A stretch of DNA of 6,908 bases, from NCBI GenBank assembly GCA_964498015.1, contig CAZCFT010000115.1, positions 1 to 6,908 of the forward strand. The letters run 5' to 3'. The notes beneath the pieces were generated by a model. It did no database searches. It saw only the letters and a list, made by a program, of their open reading frames with translations, and had not been told where the DNA came from. A program made the position numbers and the translations under genes. This document shows, piece by piece, positions 5,104 to 6,908 of this stretch (positions within the stretch are counted from its first letter, which is position 1; the number at the start of each line of letters is the position of its first letter). The stretch comes from CAWEZN01 sp964498015. Its GTDB lineage: Bacteria; Zixibacteria; MSB-5A5; GN15; PGXB01.

Positions 5104-6908
5104 TATGACTGCCTATTTGTCTTGTCAAGAATTTCTTCGGCAATTTTGGTCAACTTGCCAGCCCCAAAAAATATCTTTTGTGATGCAGATAACGAATCCG
5201 TAAACTTGCGAATTGTCTCAATCGATTTGTCGTCGCCTATTTTCCCGAGAGCCTTAATGGCCGCTAACTTTAGCTCTTCTCGAGAAGAACGGTTTGAGGT
5301 CAACTCAGATTGAAGCTGGGGATCGGTCAGGATATTCGAAAGGAATTTCTTGGCATCCTCGCCGCCAAAATTACCCAGTGCAACAATTATTTGGATGCCT
5401 TCAGTCCGTCTTTTCAATGCAAGATTTATTAGCTCAGGCGCAATATCCGATTTTCCGATTATTCCCAAAGCAATTATGGCGGCTTCGCGTATTTCTCTAT
5501 CCGGATCTTCTGCCATTGCAAGAAGCAGATCTGACGCCCGATCTCCCCCGATTTTTTCAAGAGCGGAAATAATGGCTTGCCGTACTCGAACGTCCTCATC
5601 GGCAATTCTCATTCTGAGAGCCTTGCATCCTTCCGGATCCTTCAACGCCCCCAGTACAAAAATCGCATTTCGAACGATATACCATTTCGAATCCGGCAGT
5701 TCCCGCTTCAGTTCCTCCCGCTCGAAATAAGTATCATCTTCCAAAATTCTTGTGAAAATATTTAGGGAGGCTTTTCCCAACTCAGATAGAATCTTAAGTA
5801 CATTTTGTCTTAGCTGACGGGATTCGTGAGAGATGATATGCGAGAGAGCCAAGGCAACTTCCTCTGAGCCGATAGTCACAAGAATATTTTTAATCGTCGA
5901 AAAAGAAGCGGTATGCCCATCCATTAGTTCCCAGACCAGTTGATTGATGATTTCCCTTCGGTCAAGTTCGGAAATAGCCTTCTTTACCGCCAATGAATCA
6001 TAAACCATTACCCCTTCATAGCGGCGACACTTCTTGGCCAAAACGGTACAGAGAGCGGAGAGCTGGTCATACTGCTTTTCTGCAAGGGATATTCGCGCTA
6101 ACTCCCATATCAGGTCCGAGAATTCGAATGTCTCCTCGCCTGCCGTAATATATTCATCAATTTCAGTAACGAGATGCTCTATTATGAATGTCCCTGTCAG
6201 TTTTTGAGATGAAGACAATGACAGAGCCAGTAGCTCCAATCCTCTTCCCCTCAGATTTGAATCCTCTCCCGCCAGATTTTCGACAAGATAATTTATGACC
6301 GCTCTTGCTTTCCCCTGCTGACCGGTGCGGAGTAATTTCTCAAAGTGTTCCTGGAAATCAGACAGGGAAATCTGACATTCGTCTTCGCTGAAGACTTCAT
6401 TCAAAAAGAGGTCAATCTTTTCTGCCGATTCAAGCCTTATTGTACTTATCGGAGAGAAGAGCTCTGCATAGGCATCCCGACGGATGCCCCTCTGAATAAA
6501 TTCACAATCAAGGCGTCTGATTATTTCTTCCCGTTGCGGGTGATAGTTCAACATCGTAAACATTTCTTTGACCAACCTCGGCGTTGCTGTCTCTTCTCCA
6601 TGGAACTCTATTCCTTCAGGAAATTGATTGACGGATTTTAGCAGAGTCTTAACCAGATAATCGACCTCCATCGATATTATCTTTTCCGGAATGAGGGTTC
6701 GAACCAGACTTGGATGAAAATCATGATTATTCCTGATTGTATATTGTTCCGGACTAAGATGTTCATCCCCCAGCATTGCCGCCAGGCGCTCAATGTCATT
6801 TCCGACGACCTGCCCGACCAAATTTCTCACGGAAAAATCGCCGGCTACGTCGCCAAAGAATTTCCGCCCCTTTTCAGCAAGAATTGAGCCGATCTCATCG
6901 TTCACTCT
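5103..6908 (-). CDS. HEAT-repeat domain protein, 5' end outside the window
   Basis: The frame stays open to the right edge, so the 601 residues seen may lack the true N terminus; a GTG at 6905 (MNDEIGSILA) is the first possible start. The C-terminal half (about 335-590) is a run of HEAT/PBS-lyase-type helical repeats, with recognisable units near 362-380, 405-422, 436-453, 467-484, 500-515 and 541-557. These have the usual pattern of a valine- or isoleucine-rich helix, D/E-x-x-V/I-R-x-A and ALGxIG turn (for example EDPDREIREAAIIALGIIG, 465-483). The first half (1-330) is mostly helical and charged with no motif I recognise. No signal peptide, membrane segment or catalytic motif is visible, so a scaffold or protein-interaction role in the cytoplasm is most likely. 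It lies 189 bp upstream of hsp20 on the same strand. A link to the chaperones is suggested only by position. Confidence 0.8.
   Translation of the reverse strand, partial: RVNDEIGSILAEKGRKFFGDVAGDFSVRNLVGQVVGNDIERLAAMLGDEHLSPEQYTIRNNHDFHPSLVRTLIPEKIISMEVDYLVKTLLKSVNQFPEGIEFHGEETATPRLVKEMFTMLNYHPQREEIIRRLDCEFIQRGIRRDAYAELFSPISTIRLESAEKIDLFLNEVFSEDECQISLSDFQEHFEKLLRTGQQGKARAVINYLVENLAGEDSNLRGRGLELLALSLSSSQKLTGTFIIEHLVTEIDEYITAGEETFEFSDLIWELARISLAEKQYDQLSALCTVLAKKCRRYEGVMVYDSLAVKKAISELDRREIINQLVWELMDGHTASFSTIKNILVTIGSEEVALALSHIISHESRQLRQNVLKILSELGKASLNIFTRILEDDTYFEREELKRELPDSKWYIVRNAIFVLGALKDPEGCKALRMRIADEDVRVRQAIISALEKIGGDRASDLLLAMAEDPDREIREAAIIALGIIGKSDIAPELINLALKRRTEGIQIIVALGNFGGEDAKKFLSNILTDPQLQSELTSNRSSREELKLAAIKALGKIGDDKSIETIRKFTDSLSASQKIFFGAGKLTKIAEEILDKTNRQS

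Overview
The window looks like a chromosomal segment of a Gram-negative-type bacterium of moderate GC content. DnaK carries the longer nucleotide-binding domain typical of Gram-negative-type bacteria, and the best-preserved gene starts use AAGGA/GGAGGT ribosome binding sites. The lineage cannot be fixed from this sequence. An uncultured candidate phylum (for example Zixibacteria-like) is a low-confidence guess from protein flavour only.

Layout: positions 2-367 (+) hold the 3' end of an isoprenylcysteine carboxyl methyltransferase (ICMT)-like membrane methyltransferase. Positions 368-1291 are a gene-poor convergent interval. It contains two copies of a 25-bp palindromic repeat flanking a consensus promoter and the first 28 codons of a REP-associated tyrosine transposase (RAYT, Y1_Tnp/IS200-like), followed by two G-rich (minus-strand) quadruplex-type tracts. 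Everything to the right is on the minus strand. Read in transcription order it is a HEAT-repeat protein (6908-5103, 5' end outside the window), a small heat shock protein of the Hsp20/alpha-crystallin family (4913-4467), dnaK (4366-2468) and dnaJ (2386-1292).

The three chaperones form a protein-homeostasis cluster. Hsp20 holds unfolding proteins in a refoldable state, and DnaJ delivers substrates to DnaK and stimulates its ATPase. No grpE, hrcA or CIRCE operator is visible. The cluster is punctuated by RNA-level structures: a hairpin overlapping the stop codon of the HEAT gene, a convincing intrinsic terminator between hsp20 and dnaK, and a perfect loopless 30-bp palindrome between dnaK and dnaJ. 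These suggest that the genes are not simply co-transcribed at equal levels.

The most notable item is the transposase remnant (679-768), whose reading frame runs into a stop codon supplied by the second palindromic repeat. It looks like a collapsed RAYT/REP unit that kept a promoter placed to give a leaderless transcript. Nothing in the window amounts to a clear new defence or metabolic system.
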